Shown here: piece after piece, positions 8,374 through 17,742 of the stretch | Position numbering within the stretch: the stretch's first letter is position 1 | How the letters are laid out: every line of letters starts with the position of its first letter | From: CAVSUB01 sp963816725 | GTDB lineage: Bacteria > Acidobacteriota > Vicinamibacteria > Vicinamibacterales > 2-12-FULL-66-21 | Length of the DNA: 64,000 nucleotides | Direction of reading: 5' to 3' | Assembly (NCBI GenBank): GCA_963816725.1 | Contig: CAWFMC010000005.1 | Coordinates: forward strand, 1 to 64,000 | Made by a program: the position numbers and the translations under genes | The notes under the pieces: model-generated | Seen by the model: only the letters and a program-made list of their open reading frames with translations | Databases searched by the model: none | Told to the model about the DNA's origin: nothing

Positions 8374-11300
8374 ATGTGTAAACTCAAGCCGAGGCTAGTG
8401 AGATTGGGGGCTATCCTGAGCCTCATGCTCGCGACCCAGTTGCTGGTCCTGGTGCCCGGCGCGAACGCTCAGAGCGATCGCGGAACGATTCAGGGGATCG
8501 TGACGGATCAGAGTGGCGGCGTCGTGCCCGATGCAAAGGTGGAGATCCGGCACCTGGCGACCGGAACGGTCACCGCGCTCTCCACCAATCGCGAGGGCTT
8601 GTACACGGCGCCGAACCTGCCGGTTGGCGACTACCTCGTGCTCATCACGAAGGACGGCTTCGCGCCCGCCACGGGGGACGGCGTGAACCTCAGAGCCGGG
8701 GTCCAGATTCGCGTAAACCTGGTGTTGAACCCGGTCGGCGTAACGGAGACGGTCTCCGTCACCGCCTCGGACCTGGACTCCGCGGCGATCACCAACACGA
8801 CCGCCCTTTCCGAGAAGATGGTCAGCGAACTCCCGGTGATTGTCGCGGCCAACAAACGCGACATCACTGGGTTCCTGGCCAACCTTCCCGGCTTCACCGG
8901 CGGCACCACGTTCAACCCGCGCGCGAACGGCGCGAACGTCGGCGATACCGAGGTCTTCGTTGACGGTGGCCGAGGGAGCCAGATGATCTCCCGTGGGTCG
9001 CTGGCGGAGAACGGTCCGTCGCTCGAACAGGTCGGGGAGTTCAGCGTGGTGTCGAACGGCTTCAACGCCGAGTACGGCGGCTTCGGCATCTGGTTCAGCA
9101 ACGTCACCATCAAGTCGGGCACGAACAAGCTGTCGGGCAGCGTGTTCGATCACTACGGCACGGACCAACTGAATGCCCGCTCGTTCTTCCAGGCTGAGAA
9201 GACCACGTACAAGCAGCACGAAGGGGGGTTCACGCTCGGCGGTCCCGTGACCCTTCCGGGCTACGATGGCCGCAGCAAGACGTTCTTCTTCGGCAGTCTT
9301 GGCCTGTTCTACTCGCGGGTTGGCTCGAGTGGAAACCTGATCACCGTCCCGACGGAAGCGTTCAAGCGGGGCGACTTCAGCGGCCTCGTCGATGCGCAGG
9401 GCCGCCAGATTCCGATCTTCGACCCGGCCACCACGCGCTCCGATGGTGCCGGCGGCTTCGTCCGCGACCAGTTTCCCAACAACCAGATTCCGGCCAATCG
9501 CATCAGTGCCGGCGCGACGACGATCATCCCCTATCTGCCGACCACTGATTTGCCGGGCAACATCAACAACTTCCGCAACCGCGCCTCGCCGACGTGGCCG
9601 TACTACGACATCTATACGCCACTCGCCAAAGTCGATCACGTGCTGAACCCGGCGCAGCGCCTGTCCGTGATGTACACGGCGCAGATCCGCCATCGCGAGA
9701 TCTGGTCGAACGGTATGGGGCCGGACGCGAAGTGGGGCGAACCGCAAGTCAACCCGATCGACAACCAATTCGATCAGATTGCCAATAGCTGGAAGGCCCG
9801 GGTCAATCACGACTACGTCGTGAACTCCAACCTCATCAACCACGTCACCTTTTCGCTCGACCGCTACATCAATCGCGGCCAGAACAAGACGTACGGTCAG
9901 GGCTGGGTTCAGCAGCTGGGCATCACCGGCATCCCGGATGACGACGGCTCGTTTCCGTCGATCAACTACAGCGGGGGGACGGCTTCACCGGCAAATCTCG
10001 GTCGCGCCTACGACGAGGACTGGCGCGACTTCGGCTGGGGTGTCAACCAGAGCCTGACGTGGTCGCTTGGCAAGCACACGATGAAGTTTGGCGGCGAGGT
10101 CGGGTATTCAGGCGTCAACCGATTCTTCAGCGGCGGCCGGGCCGGAACATTCAACTTCAGCAGCTTCACGACGAGCCAGCCGAACTCTCCGTCGTTCGGC
10201 TCCTGGGGCAATTCGTTTGCGAGCTTCCTGCTCGGCGACGTCTCCTCGACGACCGCGGTCATTCCTGTCGCGACTCGCCTTCGGCTCAGTCGTTACGCGG
10301 CGTTCGCCCAGGACGAATGGCGCGCGACGTCGAAGCTCACCCTGTCCTACGGGTTGCGCTGGGATATCCAGCCGCCGTATCGCGAAGCCGACGATCAGCT
10401 CAGTACGTTCCTGCCGAACATCCCCAATCCCGCCGCGGCGGGGCTCCCCGGTGCGCTGGCATTTGCCTCCACGGATGTCGACACGTATGGGCACAGCTTC
10501 CAGGACACCTGGTACGGTGGCTTCGGTCCGCGACTCGGCCTCGGCTACTCCCTGACACCGAAGACGATCCTGCGCGCATCGTGGGGGATGTACTACAACG
10601 GGACCGGCAACCAGAACTCAGTGACTCCGGTCGGTTATCAGAGCAGCCCGTCGTTCTCCTCGCCGAACAACTTCGCGCCGGTGTTCAACTGGAACAAGGA
10701 GCCGTTTCCGCAGACATTCCGGCTGCCGCCGGCTCTCGATCCGTCGTTCGCCAACGGGCAGGCGGTGACCTACACGCCCAGTGACGCTTCCCGGCTTCCG
10801 CTGGTCCAGAGCTTCAACCTCGGCGTCGCCCGGGATCTCGGGAAAGGCTTGAGTCTGGATCTCAGCTACATCGGGAGCCGATCGTCACACCTGGCGCTCC
10901 CCGCCAACAACTCCGATTTGAACTTCGTGCCCATCGAGTACCTGCCGCTGGGCAACCTGCTGTTCCAGCCGATCAACTCCGCGGCTGCCGCGGCGGCGGG
11001 CTTCCGGTCACCGTTCCCGGGTTTCGAGAATCAGCTCGGCGCCAACACCGTCGCGCAGTCGCTCAAGGCGTATCCGCAATACACGACCATCCGTGCGGAC
11101 TCCACCCGCCTCATGGAGGGCCGTGCTGAATACGACTCCGTGCAGATCAAGGCCAACCAGCGCTTCTCGCGCGGCTTGTCAGTGGTCTCCTTCTATACCT
11201 GGATGCGAAACAGGAGCAACACCAACTACACGGTGCCGTACCCTGGCGAACGGCCATTGGCCATCGATCCCGGAACACCACCTCACATCTTCTCGTTCAG

Positions 11301-11841
11301 CTGGACCTACGAGCTGCCGTTCGGGCGGGATCGAAAGTTCCTGTCAGGGGATTCCGGAATCGTCTCCGCGATCGTATCCGGGTGGAATCTTGCGGGGGCG
11401 CTGCGATACCAGTCCGGCAGTGCCCTGGCGATTACCGCCGCCAACAACCTTGGTCCGCTCGGCTACAACATCAAGTACGCCGACCGCGTCCCGGATGTCG
11501 ACGTCTACAAAGATGCGCGCGGTGACTTTGACCCGGCAGTCGACCGATACCTCAACGCCGCCGCGTTCGCCGCGCCGGCCGCGTTCGCGCTCGGCAACAC
11601 GGCGGGACCACTCGGCTACGTGCGTGGCTTCGCGCAGAAGTCCGAGGCGCTGTCCCTCAACCGGGAACTGGCGATCGGGAACGGAAAGCGCGTGATGGTG
11701 GGGGTCGATTTCTTGAATCCCTTCAATTACGTTCGCTGGAATGACCCCAACACCAACATCTCGTCCGGCGCGCAGTTCGGCTCCGTGACGGGCACACAAA
11801 GTGCGCGGACGGTTCAGATCAATCTGTCGTACCTGTTCTGA
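8374..11841 (+). CDS. TonB-dependent receptor, Oar/CarboxypepD_reg type
   Basis: This 1155-residue outer-membrane receptor should import an oligosaccharide or glycoside with TonB energy. A signal peptide ends near residue 33 (ANA-QS). A CarboxypepD_reg-like beta-sandwich covers about 37-118 (GTIQGIVTDQSGGVVPDAKV). The plug follows, with the ELPVIVAANKRDI and NLPGF segments, and then a long beta barrel. The chain ends QINLSYLF, and a terminal Phe is the usual outer-membrane barrel signature. GGAGG stands just before the ATG. It leads an operon with two esterases, an MFS sugar porter and a PfkB kinase, so its substrate is probably an acylated sugar or a fructose-containing sugar. No TonB box could be assigned with confidence, as is common in this class. 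Confidence 0.92.
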   Translation: MCKLKPRLVRLGAILSLMLATQLLVLVPGANAQSDRGTIQGIVTDQSGGVVPDAKVEIRHLATGTVTALSTNREGLYTAPNLPVGDYLVLITKDGFAPATGDGVNLRAGVQIRVNLVLNPVGVTETVSVTASDLDSAAITNTTALSEKMVSELPVIVAANKRDITGFLANLPGFTGGTTFNPRANGANVGDTEVFVDGGRGSQMISRGSLAENGPSLEQVGEFSVVSNGFNAEYGGFGIWFSNVTIKSGTNKLSGSVFDHYGTDQLNARSFFQAEKTTYKQHEGGFTLGGPVTLPGYDGRSKTFFFGSLGLFYSRVGSSGNLITVPTEAFKRGDFSGLVDAQGRQIPIFDPATTRSDGAGGFVRDQFPNNQIPANRISAGATTIIPYLPTTDLPGNINNFRNRASPTWPYYDIYTPLAKVDHVLNPAQRLSVMYTAQIRHREIWSNGMGPDAKWGEPQVNPIDNQFDQIANSWKARVNHDYVVNSNLINHVTFSLDRYINRGQNKTYGQGWVQQLGITGIPDDDGSFPSINYSGGTASPANLGRAYDEDWRDFGWGVNQSLTWSLGKHTMKFGGEVGYSGVNRFFSGGRAGTFNFSSFTTSQPNSPSFGSWGNSFASFLLGDVSSTTAVIPVATRLRLSRYAAFAQDEWRATSKLTLSYGLRWDIQPPYREADDQLSTFLPNIPNPAAAGLPGALAFASTDVDTYGHSFQDTWYGGFGPRLGLGYSLTPKTILRASWGMYYNGTGNQNSVTPVGYQSSPSFSSPNNFAPVFNWNKEPFPQTFRLPPALDPSFANGQAVTYTPSDASRLPLVQSFNLGVARDLGKGLSLDLSYIGSRSSHLALPANNSDLNFVPIEYLPLGNLLFQPINSAAAAAAGFRSPFPGFENQLGANTVAQSLKAYPQYTTIRADSTRLMEGRAEYDSVQIKANQRFSRGLSVVSFYTWMRNRSNTNYTVPYPGERPLAIDPGTPPHIFSFSWTYELPFGRDRKFLSGDSGIVSAIVSGWNLAGALRYQSGSALAITAANNLGPLGYNIKYADRVPDVDVYKDARGDFDPAVDRYLNAAAFAAPAAFALGNTAGPLGYVRGFAQKSEALSLNRELAIGNGKRVMVGVDFLNPFNYVRWNDPNTNISSGAQFGSVTGTQSARTVQINLSYLF

Positions 11842-11863
11842 CCTGCCTGGGGCGAGAGCATAC

Positions 11864-13072
11864 GTGAGATCCAAACTGGTGGCGGCGGCGTTGGCGCTCT
11901 CCACGGCCGGTGTGCTGGATGCCCAGATGGCGCCAGCGCCCGGCCCGGCCGGGCGGGGCAGAGGCCGCGGCGGCATGAACACCCCCGTGACGGCACTCGT
12001 CTCTCCTGAGGTGCACACGGATCGGACTGTGACGTTCCGCTTCCGCGCACCGCAAGCCACCGAGGTGGATCTGGTCGGTGAAGTCCTGCGCGGCGCACCC
12101 CCACAGCGGATGACGAAGGGCGAGGACGGCGTCTGGACGACGACGATCGGGCCCGTGCCACCGGAGATCTGGATTTACAACTTCCGGGTGCAAGGGGTGG
12201 ACGTGCCCGATCCCGGCAACCCGGCGGTCAAGCCGACCCCACCAGGGGCGGCGATGTCCAGCTTTGTCGAAGTACCTGGTGACACGCCGGCTTTCTACGA
12301 CGTCGCCGCCGTACCGCACGGCGACGTCAGGATGGTCCTCTACGACTCGAAGGCCATGGGGGTGACGCGATGGCTGTGGATTTACACACCGCCTGGCTAC
12401 GACCGTAGCAGTCAGCGCTATCCCGTGCTGTACCTCCTGCACGGCAACGGTGAGGCCCAGAACGGCTGGGTCATGAATGGCCGCGCGAACATCATCCTCG
12501 ACAATGTCATCGCCAGCCGGCAAGCCGTGCCGATGATCGTCGTCATGCCCCAGGGGCATGCTTTACAGGGCGCGAATGTCGGGCCGCTGGTGCGGCTGTC
12601 CGGCGAGACGTCGATGTTCTCGCCCCGGTTCCCGACGGATCTGCTGGAGGACGTGATCCCGCTCGTCGAACGGACCTACCATGTGCGCGCGGATGCGAGT
12701 CATCGAGCGATCGCCGGTCTGTCGATGGGGGGCGGCCAGGCTCTCACCATCGGCCTGTCCAACCTCGATCGCTTCAAGTACGTCCTCGGCTACAGCGCCG
12801 CAGTCGGCGGGCAATACGCGGATACCTCGGACCTGCTGAAGACGGTGCTGAGCCGTCCCGCGCAGGTCAACCAGGCCCTCGAATTGTTGTGGGTATCGTG
12901 CGGGCGGCAGGACTTCCTGTTCCAGAACAACAAGCAGTTCGCTGACGCGCTGACCGCCGGCGGGATCAAAGTGACGTATCACGAGACTGAGGGCGCCCAC
13001 GTGTGGAGTGTCTGGCGCCGGAATCTGTTCGAGACCGCACAACTCCTCTTTTCAGACGACCGACGCCGCTGA
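11864..13072 (+). CDS. exported esterase, Fes/esterase-D-like with N-terminal CBM48-like domain
   Basis: The 402-residue protein has a signal peptide (about 1-20) and a short Gly/Arg run (AGRGRGRGG, near 29-37). An early-set domain of the CBM48/E-set type (about 45-135, TVTFRFRAPQATEVDLVGE) and an alpha/beta hydrolase of the putative-esterase family follow. The nucleophile elbow is GLSMGG with Ser287. His379 in EGAHVW is the likely catalytic His, and Asp350 a plausible acid. Relatives include enterochelin esterases and feruloyl/acetyl xylan esterases, so it probably removes acyl groups from carbohydrates in the periplasm or outside. The GTG start at 11864 follows GGGGCGAGAG and lies only 22 bases after the receptor stop, so it is co-transcribed. 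Confidence 0.85.
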   Translation: MRSKLVAAALALSTAGVLDAQMAPAPGPAGRGRGRGGMNTPVTALVSPEVHTDRTVTFRFRAPQATEVDLVGEVLRGAPPQRMTKGEDGVWTTTIGPVPPEIWIYNFRVQGVDVPDPGNPAVKPTPPGAAMSSFVEVPGDTPAFYDVAAVPHGDVRMVLYDSKAMGVTRWLWIYTPPGYDRSSQRYPVLYLLHGNGEAQNGWVMNGRANIILDNVIASRQAVPMIVVMPQGHALQGANVGPLVRLSGETSMFSPRFPTDLLEDVIPLVERTYHVRADASHRAIAGLSMGGGQALTIGLSNLDRFKYVLGYSAAVGGQYADTSDLLKTVLSRPAQVNQALELLWVSCGRQDFLFQNNKQFADALTAGGIKVTYHETEGAHVWSVWRRNLFETAQLLFSDDRRR

Positions 13073-13147
13073 CCTTCTGGCGGCGTCGCGGCTCAGCCCG
13101 GGCGCAGCGCGGGCGGCGGATCACTCGCGGCTTGCGAAAGGATGCTC

Positions 13148-13993
13148 ATGTCGAGACGTATCGTCGTGTCCGCGGTCATTGTCTCCGGGCTGGTGATCTC
13201 AACCCTGGCGTGGACCCCGTCCGCGCAGGTGCCTGGCAGCGTCGTGCCCCCGGCCGCGGCCGCGGGCGGCTCACAGACACCGCCCACCCAACCGGCGGCG
13301 CTGCCCTCCTGCCCCGAGCTGGCGACTGCGCTTCGCGCTGTCTCGGCGAACGACAACCGCTTGAAGGACTGGGCCAATCTTGGACGCTATCGCGAGGCCA
13401 ACCACGCCGTTGCTCGCGCCGAGGTCGTCTTTCTGGGCGACTCGATCACAGACAACTGGGTGCAGCCACGATTCGGCCAGTTCTTCCCCGGCAAGGACTA
13501 TGTCGGCCGCGGGATCAGCGGCCAGACGACGCCGCAGATGCTGCTACGCATGCGCCCGGACGTCCTCGCGTTGAAGCCGAAGGCGGTCATCATCTTGGCT
13601 GGGGTCAATGACATCTCGGGGCTCGCCACCGGACCGATGACCAACGAGGAGATCGCGGGCAACCTCGAGTCCATGGCGCAACTGGCCACGACCAACGGCG
13701 TCAAAGTCGTGCTCTCGAGCATCCTGCCCACGAGCAACTATCATCAGCAGAATCCGAACGCGGTCCCGAAGAGCACGCTGCACCCGATCGAGCGGATACG
13801 TGAGCTCAATCGGTGGATCCGGCAGTACGCCACCGACCACGGACATCCGTACGCGGACTACTATACGGCGATGGCCGACACGAAGGGCATGCTTCGCCAA
13901 GACCTCAGCGCGGACGACATCCACCCCACGGCCGCGGGCTACGCGATCATGGCGCCGATCGCACAGGCCGCCATCGACCAGGCCCTCAGGTGA
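13148..13993 (+). CDS. exported SGNH/GDSL-type esterase
   Basis: A signal peptide (about 1-27) and a Pro/Ala-rich linker precede an SGNH hydrolase of the acetylhydrolase type. Block I is VVFLGDSITDNW with the nucleophile Ser, block II is GRGISGQT, block III is ILAGVNDIS, and the C-terminal block DDIHPTAAGY supplies the catalytic Asp and His, so the active site is complete. The ATG at 13148 follows AAAGG at good spacing; the ATG at 13142 lies directly on that site and is less likely. Its 3' end overlaps the MFS gene in a GTGA. With the esterase just upstream it probably deacetylates the sugar taken up by the receptor. Its mass and fold resemble rhamnogalacturonan and xylan acetylesterases, but the substrate is not visible from sequence. 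Confidence 0.85.
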   Translation: MSRRIVVSAVIVSGLVISTLAWTPSAQVPGSVVPPAAAAGGSQTPPTQPAALPSCPELATALRAVSANDNRLKDWANLGRYREANHAVARAEVVFLGDSITDNWVQPRFGQFFPGKDYVGRGISGQTTPQMLLRMRPDVLALKPKAVIILAGVNDISGLATGPMTNEEIAGNLESMAQLATTNGVKVVLSSILPTSNYHQQNPNAVPKSTLHPIERIRELNRWIRQYATDHGHPYADYYTAMADTKGMLRQDLSADDIHPTAAGYAIMAPIAQAAIDQALR

Positions 13994-15372
13994 GCACCGG
14001 CACCTCGAAGCGGTCACCAGGGGCCACTGGCCGAAGCCCCTCGGGATTCAACCGTCGCATCGTCCTGTGGTCGATCACCTCGGCGTTGGCCGGGTTCCTG
14101 TTCGGGTTCGACACGGTCGTCATCTCCGGCGCGGAGCAGAAGATACAGGCGCTGTGGGGACTCAGCGCCGGCGTCCATGGCTTCGCGATTGCGTCGGCGT
14201 TGTATGGCACGGTCATCGGGTCGCTCTTCGGCGCCTGGCCGACGGATCGTTTCGGACGGCGCCGGACACTGCTCGGGATCGGCGTGCTGTACATCGCGTC
14301 GGCGGTTGGATGCGCCTTTGCCAACGGTGTCGGCATGTTCATCGCGGCCCGGACGATCGGAGGGATCGGCATCGGCATCTCGACCGTGGCGGCGCCGCTG
14401 TACATCTCGGAAATCGCGCCGGCGGCGTATCGCGGGCGACTCGCCGGCATGTTCCAGTTCAACATCGTGTTCGGCATCCTGATGGCCTTCGCCTCGAATG
14501 CGATGCTGGCCGGAATCGGCGAGAACGCCTGGCGGTGGATGCTGGGCGTCGCGGCGCTCCCGTCTCTCGTGTACACCCTCATGTGCGTCGGCATTCCCGA
14601 GAGCCCGCGCTGGCTGATTGGGCACAAAGGCGACCGGGTGGCTGGCGTGAGCGTGCTGAGACTGATCGAACCCGAGGCGACCGTCGGCCAGCTGGAAGCG
14701 GATGCGGACGCGATTGCTGCGGCCTCCTCGGAACGCGTCACCTCCGGCCGGTTCTGGACCTGGCGGCTCCGGGTCCCGATCACCCTGGCATTCCTGATCG
14801 CGTTCTTCAATCAGCTCTCCGGCATCAATGCCATCCTCTACTTCGCGCCGCGGATCTTTGCGATGACCGGGCTTGGCGCGCACGCCGCCTTGCTGCAGTC
14901 CGTCGGCATCGGTATCACCAATCTCGTGTTCACGTTCGTGGGCTTGTGGTTGATCGACAGGCTCGGGCGACGCACGCTCCTGTTCATCGGCTCGTTCGGC
15001 TACATTGCCTCGCTCGGGCTGACGGCGTGGGCCTTCGCCACCCAGCACTACGGCATCGTGCCGGCGTGCATCTTTGCGTTCATCGCCGCTCACGCCATCG
15101 GTCAGGGCGCGGTGATCTGGGTGTTCATCTCGGAGATCTTTCCCAATCGCCACCGGGCGGAAGGGCAGACGTTGGGCAGTTCGACGCACTGGGTGTTTGC
15201 GGCGTTGCTGACCACGTTCTTCCCGGCGATGGTGTCGGCGTTTTCGCCGGCTTACGTGTTTGCCTTCTTTGCCGGCATGATGGTGCTGCAGCTGGCATGG
15301 GTCGCCTTCGCGGTCCCGGAGACCAAGGGGATTCCGCTGGAGCAGATGCAGAAACGTCTCGGCATCGCATAG
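13990..15372 (+). CDS. MFS sugar porter
   Basis: This 460-residue, twelve-helix transporter of the sugar porter family moves a monosaccharide across the inner membrane, probably with protons. Family signatures are all present: GFDTVVISGA in helix 1, DRFGRRRTL between helices 2 and 3, PESPRWL after helix 6, QLSGINAILYFAPRI in helix 7, DRLGRRTLL between helices 8 and 9, and PETKG near the end. The start is a GTG overlapping the stop of the SGNH gene (GTGA). It is placed between the exported esterases and the sugar kinase, so it likely delivers the released sugar to the kinase. The QLSGIN motif is shared with xylose, glucose and fructose porters, so the exact substrate is open. Confidence 0.92.
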   Translation: MSTGTSKRSPGATGRSPSGFNRRIVLWSITSALAGFLFGFDTVVISGAEQKIQALWGLSAGVHGFAIASALYGTVIGSLFGAWPTDRFGRRRTLLGIGVLYIASAVGCAFANGVGMFIAARTIGGIGIGISTVAAPLYISEIAPAAYRGRLAGMFQFNIVFGILMAFASNAMLAGIGENAWRWMLGVAALPSLVYTLMCVGIPESPRWLIGHKGDRVAGVSVLRLIEPEATVGQLEADADAIAAASSERVTSGRFWTWRLRVPITLAFLIAFFNQLSGINAILYFAPRIFAMTGLGAHAALLQSVGIGITNLVFTFVGLWLIDRLGRRTLLFIGSFGYIASLGLTAWAFATQHYGIVPACIFAFIAAHAIGQGAVIWVFISEIFPNRHRAEGQTLGSSTHWVFAALLTTFFPAMVSAFSPAYVFAFFAGMMVLQLAWVAFAVPETKGIPLEQMQKRLGIA

Positions 15373-15381
15373 CCCCGACAC

Positions 15382-16284
15382 ATGCCCTTCCGGATTGTCG
15401 GCATCGGCGAAGTCCTTTGGGATCTTCTCCCCAGCGGGCCGCAGCTCGGAGGGGCGCCGGCGAACTTCGTCTACCACGCCAGCGCCCTCGGCGCACGCGC
15501 GTCTCTGGTGACCCGGGTCGGCAAGGACGATCGCGGAACGTCAATCCTCGAGCGCTTCGCCGAGGCTGGCATCGCCCTGGACACGATGCAGGTTGACGAG
15601 GCGGCGCCCACCGGGACCGTCACGGTCGCGGTGTCGGGAGCGGGCATTCCCGAGTATGTGATTCACGAGGACGTGGCCTGGGATCGGCTGGTGGTCACGG
15701 CCGCTGCGCTCGAGGCGGTACGGCGGGCTGATGCAGTCTGCTTTGGCAGCCTCGCCCAACGTGCGCCGGTGGCGCGACGCAGCGTCCAGGTTCTCGTCGG
15801 CGCGTCGCCGCCAGCGGCCCTGCGCGTCTTCGACGTCAACCTGCGCCAGCAGTACTTCTCGCGTGACGTGATCGCGCAATCACTCGGACTGGCCACTGTG
15901 CTGAAGCTCAATGAAGGCGAGCTACCAATACTGGCGGAGATGTTCGGCGTCGCGGGTCCAACCTCGCACCAGGTCGAACGTCTGGCTGAGACCTTTGGGT
16001 TGGTTCTGGTAGCGTTGACCCGCGGTGCCGCGGGCAGCCTGCTGTTCCAGGCGGGTGAGTGGTCGGAGCGCCCCGCGCTGCCAACCCACGTCGTGGATAC
16101 GGTGGGCGCCGGAGATGCGTTCGCGGCGGCGCTGGTGCTGGGGATGCTGTCGAAGATGCCCCTTCCGTCGATCAGTACGCTGGCCGACGAAGTGGCCCGG
16201 CACGTCTGTTCCTGCGCTGGGGCGACGCCGGAGCTGCCTACGGAGTTGATCGACCGGTTCCGCGTTAGCGTGAGGGAAAGGTAG
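15382..16284 (+). CDS. PfkB-family sugar kinase, probable fructokinase
   Basis: The 300-residue cytoplasmic ribokinase-fold protein phosphorylates a sugar using ATP. The N-terminus reads IVGIGEVLWDLLPSG and is followed by GGAPANF, the sugar-binding signature of fructokinases in this family. Near the C-terminus is VVDTVGAGDAFAAAL, the second PfkB signature with the catalytic Asp. It starts nine bases after the MFS stop and ends the five-gene operon. The best reading is fructokinase, which fits the GH32 fructan hydrolase at 35.2 kb. A 2-keto-3-deoxygluconate kinase role cannot be excluded from motifs alone. Confidence 0.85.
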   Translation: MPFRIVGIGEVLWDLLPSGPQLGGAPANFVYHASALGARASLVTRVGKDDRGTSILERFAEAGIALDTMQVDEAAPTGTVTVAVSGAGIPEYVIHEDVAWDRLVVTAAALEAVRRADAVCFGSLAQRAPVARRSVQVLVGASPPAALRVFDVNLRQQYFSRDVIAQSLGLATVLKLNEGELPILAEMFGVAGPTSHQVERLAETFGLVLVALTRGAAGSLLFQAGEWSERPALPTHVVDTVGAGDAFAAALVLGMLSKMPLPSISTLADEVARHVCSCAGATPELPTELIDRFRVSVRER

Positions 16285-16311
16285 CGCCGTGAGCGCGGAG
16301 CGCCCGCTACC
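16280..16311. terminator. candidate bidirectional terminator hairpin
   Basis: GGTAGCG at 16280-16286 pairs with CGCTACC at 16305-16311 around an 18-base GC-rich interior that can fold further. It lies at the 3' ends of the convergent kinase and GntR genes. There is no T run, so its efficiency as an intrinsic terminator is uncertain. Confidence 0.4.
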
Positions 16312-16316
16312 AGACG

Positions 16317-17501
16317 CTACGCGCCTGCGACGAGGGTCCGCTCCGCTTTCAGGAAGCGGGTTCTGGCCGACGCCGAAGACTCACGCACTACCAAGCCAAA
16401 GTTCAGCAAGACATCGCGCGCCGGTATCGAAGGATCGTTCAGGCGGTCCACCATCGTCCTGATCGCGGCGGCGCCGATGTCGGCACACGGTTGATGGATG
16501 GTCGTCAGCGGCACCGAGAGCAGGCTCGCGTACTTCACGTCATCGAAACCGACCATCTTCACGTCGTCAGGCACGGTCACCGACAGTTGCTCGAGTGTCC
16601 GCATCAGCTGAGCGGCGGTAAAGTCGTTCGAACAGACGATCCCATCGGGCCGCAGCTCGGACATGATCCGTTGAACTTCGTTCCCGTTCGACGGATCGGT
16701 CTGGTGCTGGATGGATTCAGGGCGGCACTCCATGCCTGCGTCGTATAGGGCATCGCGGAAGCCGACGCTCCGGGCCACGCAGCTCGGAGCCGAGCGGTGC
16801 CGGCCGACGAAGACCAGCCGCTTGCACCCAGCCCCCACGAGATGAGAGGTGACGACGTAGCCGGCGCGCCGATTGTCGATCCCGACGAGATCGTGAGCGC
16901 TGCGCTCCGGATAGGGGACGACGTCGCGGTCCAGGAGGACGACCGGGATGTTCGAGGTGACGAACAGTTCGGCAATGCGCTCGTTGATCCGATCCTTGTC
17001 GCCCGTCAACTCGAGAGGCGCGAAGAACACGCCGGACACCTTCTTGGCGATCCACTGTTCGCACAGCTCGCGCGCCTGGGCTTCGACGTCTTGTGCGGTG
17101 CCGGGCGAGCGGCCCCAGAGCAGCACCTGCTCTTGTGCCACGCGGGCCTCGGCCATGCCGCGGCAGATCGGCTCGAAGATCTCGGTTCGGCCGAGGTCCG
17201 GGATGAGGAGCCCGAAGGTGTAATCCTGCGCGGCGGTGGCCGAGACGTAACTACCGGAGCCCACCTTGCGGTTGATCAGTCCGGCAAGCTGGAGCTCCCG
17301 GAGAGCGCGGTTGACGGTCACGCGGGAGGCCTGAAAGCTCTTGACGAGTTCTGACTCGGTCGGGAGCCGTTGGCCCGCCCGATACTCGCCGAGTGCAATC
17401 GCCTGTTTCAGCGAATCGTAAATCTGGCGGTACTTCGGGGCCATCGCTGGTACGCGTTGCACGGGCAAATCATAGACGAAGTGAGAGCGTCGCGGCAACA
17501 T
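16317..17501 (-). CDS. GntR-family repressor with LacI-type sugar-binding domain
   Basis: The 394-residue regulator has an N-terminal GntR winged helix (about residues 24-90; LPTESELVKSFQASRVTVNR is the recognition region). A periplasmic-binding-protein-like sensor of the LacI/GalR type follows (about 95-385), with GLLIPD at its start and MVGFDDVKYASLLSVPLTTI near the end. This layout is that of AraR-type sugar repressors. It faces the sugar operon across a hairpin and precedes the second receptor gene, so it probably controls one or both and is relieved by a sugar or sugar phosphate. The start could also be the internal ATG at 17444, just before the conserved KYRQIYDSL; neither has a strong ribosome site. 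Overlapping palindromes upstream (17533-17545) may be its own operator. Confidence 0.88.
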   Translation of the reverse strand: MLPRRSHFVYDLPVQRVPAMAPKYRQIYDSLKQAIALGEYRAGQRLPTESELVKSFQASRVTVNRALRELQLAGLINRKVGSGSYVSATAAQDYTFGLLIPDLGRTEIFEPICRGMAEARVAQEQVLLWGRSPGTAQDVEAQARELCEQWIAKKVSGVFFAPLELTGDKDRINERIAELFVTSNIPVVLLDRDVVPYPERSAHDLVGIDNRRAGYVVTSHLVGAGCKRLVFVGRHRSAPSCVARSVGFRDALYDAGMECRPESIQHQTDPSNGNEVQRIMSELRPDGIVCSNDFTAAQLMRTLEQLSVTVPDDVKMVGFDDVKYASLLSVPLTTIHQPCADIGAAAIRTMVDRLNDPSIPARDVLLNFGLVVRESSASARTRFLKAERTLVAGA

Positions 17502-17532
17502 AAAGACCCAGCCATTATGATCGCTATTGAGC

Positions 17533-17545
17533 TCACGTGACGTCA
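17533..17545. promoter_or_regulatory. overlapping palindromes upstream of the GntR gene
   Basis: TCACGTGA (17533-17540) and TGACGTCA (17538-17545) overlap in the leader, 32 bases or more upstream of the first ATG of the repressor gene. They are perfect 8-bp palindromes and could form part of an autoregulatory operator. A looser inverted pair, TCTGGT and ACCAGA, brackets 17570-17608. No matching site was found upstream of the receptor genes, so the assignment is weak. Confidence 0.25.
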
Positions 17546-17710
17546 GAAGTACCTGTGGGAGAATGGCTTATCTGGTAACCGCTCGTTTCGGTATGCGACC
17601 AGATGATTTCACAATGCGAAACTGCACGTACGCCAGTCGGCGATCGTGGTGAGCTCGGACCCAGGAAGCCGGCCGGCCGACTCCGGCGCTCGCTCCAGCA
17701 CGCGAGAGCG

Positions 17711-17736
17711 CCAGCCCCGGGCCAACCCGGGGCTGG
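17711..17736 (-). terminator. intrinsic-type terminator after the second TonB receptor
   Basis: An 11-bp perfect stem, CCAGCCCCGGG with CCCGGGGCTGG, closes a four-base loop (CCAA). It begins six bases after the receptor's TAG stop on the minus strand. Position and stem strength make it a convincing transcription end, though a T run is missing, as is usual in this GC-rich window. Confidence 0.65.
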
Positions 17737-17742
17737 GCCTGG

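Noticed and set aside
8395..9843. Long open frame antisense to the first TonB receptor gene
   Set aside because: Arg/Val/Glu-rich composition, no domain, and complete overlap with a well-supported receptor; a shadow of GC-rich codon use.
14014..15477. 487-codon antisense frame over the MFS gene
   Set aside because: Extremely Arg/Asp/His-rich, no fold-like pattern, mirrors the third-position GC of the sugar porter.
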